From contig CAMKZP010000241.1 in NCBI GenBank assembly GCA_946477805.1, positions 1-6,125 on the forward strand: a DNA stretch of 6,125 nt, read 5' to 3'. Origin of the DNA: an uncultured Enterobacter sp. Lineage in GTDB: Bacteria > Pseudomonadota > Gammaproteobacteria > Enterobacterales > Enterobacteriaceae. The notes beneath the pieces are model-generated. The model ran no database searches and was not told the DNA's origin. It worked only from the letters and a program-made list of their open reading frames with translations. Positions 6,047 through 6,125 of the stretch are shown in pieces; the stretch's first letter is position 1, and every line of letters starts with the position of its first letter. Made by a program: the position numbers and the translations under genes.

Positions 6047-6064
6047 CAACTAGAATGGCAGTTG
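6047..6064. promoter_or_regulatory. small inverted repeat, possible operator
   Basis: CAACT, eight bases, AGTTG forms an 18-base dyad about 80-95 bases upstream of ydfI. The size and spacing fit a dimeric repressor site, but five-base arms are weak evidence and I recognise no specific regulator. Confidence 0.25.
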
Positions 6065-6086
6065 AGGTAAAAAAATAGCTGCCATT
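6054..6086. repeat. 8-bp inverted repeat around an A-tract
   Basis: AATGGCAG (6054-6061) and CTGCCATT (6079-6086) are perfect inverted copies separated by 17 bases that contain a run of seven A. It overlaps the CAACT/AGTTG dyad. Spacing of about two and a half helical turns between arm centres, plus a bent A-tract, would suit two protein contacts on the DNA; an RNA hairpin is also possible. From 6087 to the window end I see only AT-rich DNA with no gene. Confidence 0.4.
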
Positions 6087-6125
6087 AACCATACGGATAC
6101 TTGAGTTTCATATATTGATTTATAT

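Noticed and set aside
6100..6125. A plus-strand promoter (TTGAGT and TATATT boxes) for a gene beyond the right edge
   Set aside because: The boxes are only four bases apart, and AT-rich sequence gives many such matches; nothing downstream is visible to support it.

Overview
The window looks like chromosomal DNA from a member of the Enterobacteriaceae. The gene content and order (dcp / ydfG / ydfH / ydfZ / ydfI) match the dcp-ydfGHZI neighbourhood of Escherichia coli, and the proteins are close to their E. coli counterparts as I remember them. The sequence is moderately GC-rich. One extra gene, for a universal stress protein, lies between ydfH and ydfZ; K-12 does not have it there. Both points suggest a relative such as Enterobacter or a neighbouring genus rather than E. 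coli itself, but the genus is an inference. I see no mobile element, CRISPR array, tRNA or rRNA.

Layout, left to right. (1) 1-1841, minus: dcp, the M3-family zinc dipeptidyl carboxypeptidase. It is cut by the left edge of the window, so its last roughly 65-70 residues are missing. (2) 1842-1984: divergent promoter region between dcp and ydfG, with a plausible ydfG promoter overlapped by a FadR-type operator match. (3) 1985-2731, plus: ydfG, an NADP-dependent short-chain dehydrogenase. (4) 2821-3507, plus: ydfH (rspR), a GntR-family, FCD-domain repressor. (5) 3543-3974, minus: a UspG/UspF-type universal stress protein, convergent with ydfH across a shared GC-rich hairpin. (6) 3975-4261: 287-bp divergent regulatory region with a composite CRP/FNR-like site. 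(7) 4262-4465, plus: ydfZ, small and cysteine-poor. (8) 4507-5970, minus: ydfI, a polyol/mannonate-type long-chain dehydrogenase, convergent with ydfZ. (9) 5971-6125: ydfI leader with a strong hairpin and two inverted repeats.

Functionally this is a metabolic accessory neighbourhood rather than a single pathway. It holds peptide turnover (Dcp), two NAD(P)-linked oxidoreductases for hydroxy acids and polyols or sugar acids (YdfG, YdfI), a regulator of the type that senses small carboxylates (YdfH), and two genes (usp, ydfZ) that diverge from a region looking anaerobically and catabolite controlled. The best support for new biology is regulatory. The FNR-like site sits exactly 41.5 bp from the predicted ydfZ start, the usp gene appears to have been placed so that it shares that region, and the element ATGGTAGTA recurs about 30 bp upstream of both ydfG and ydfH. 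I did not find a clearly undescribed system.
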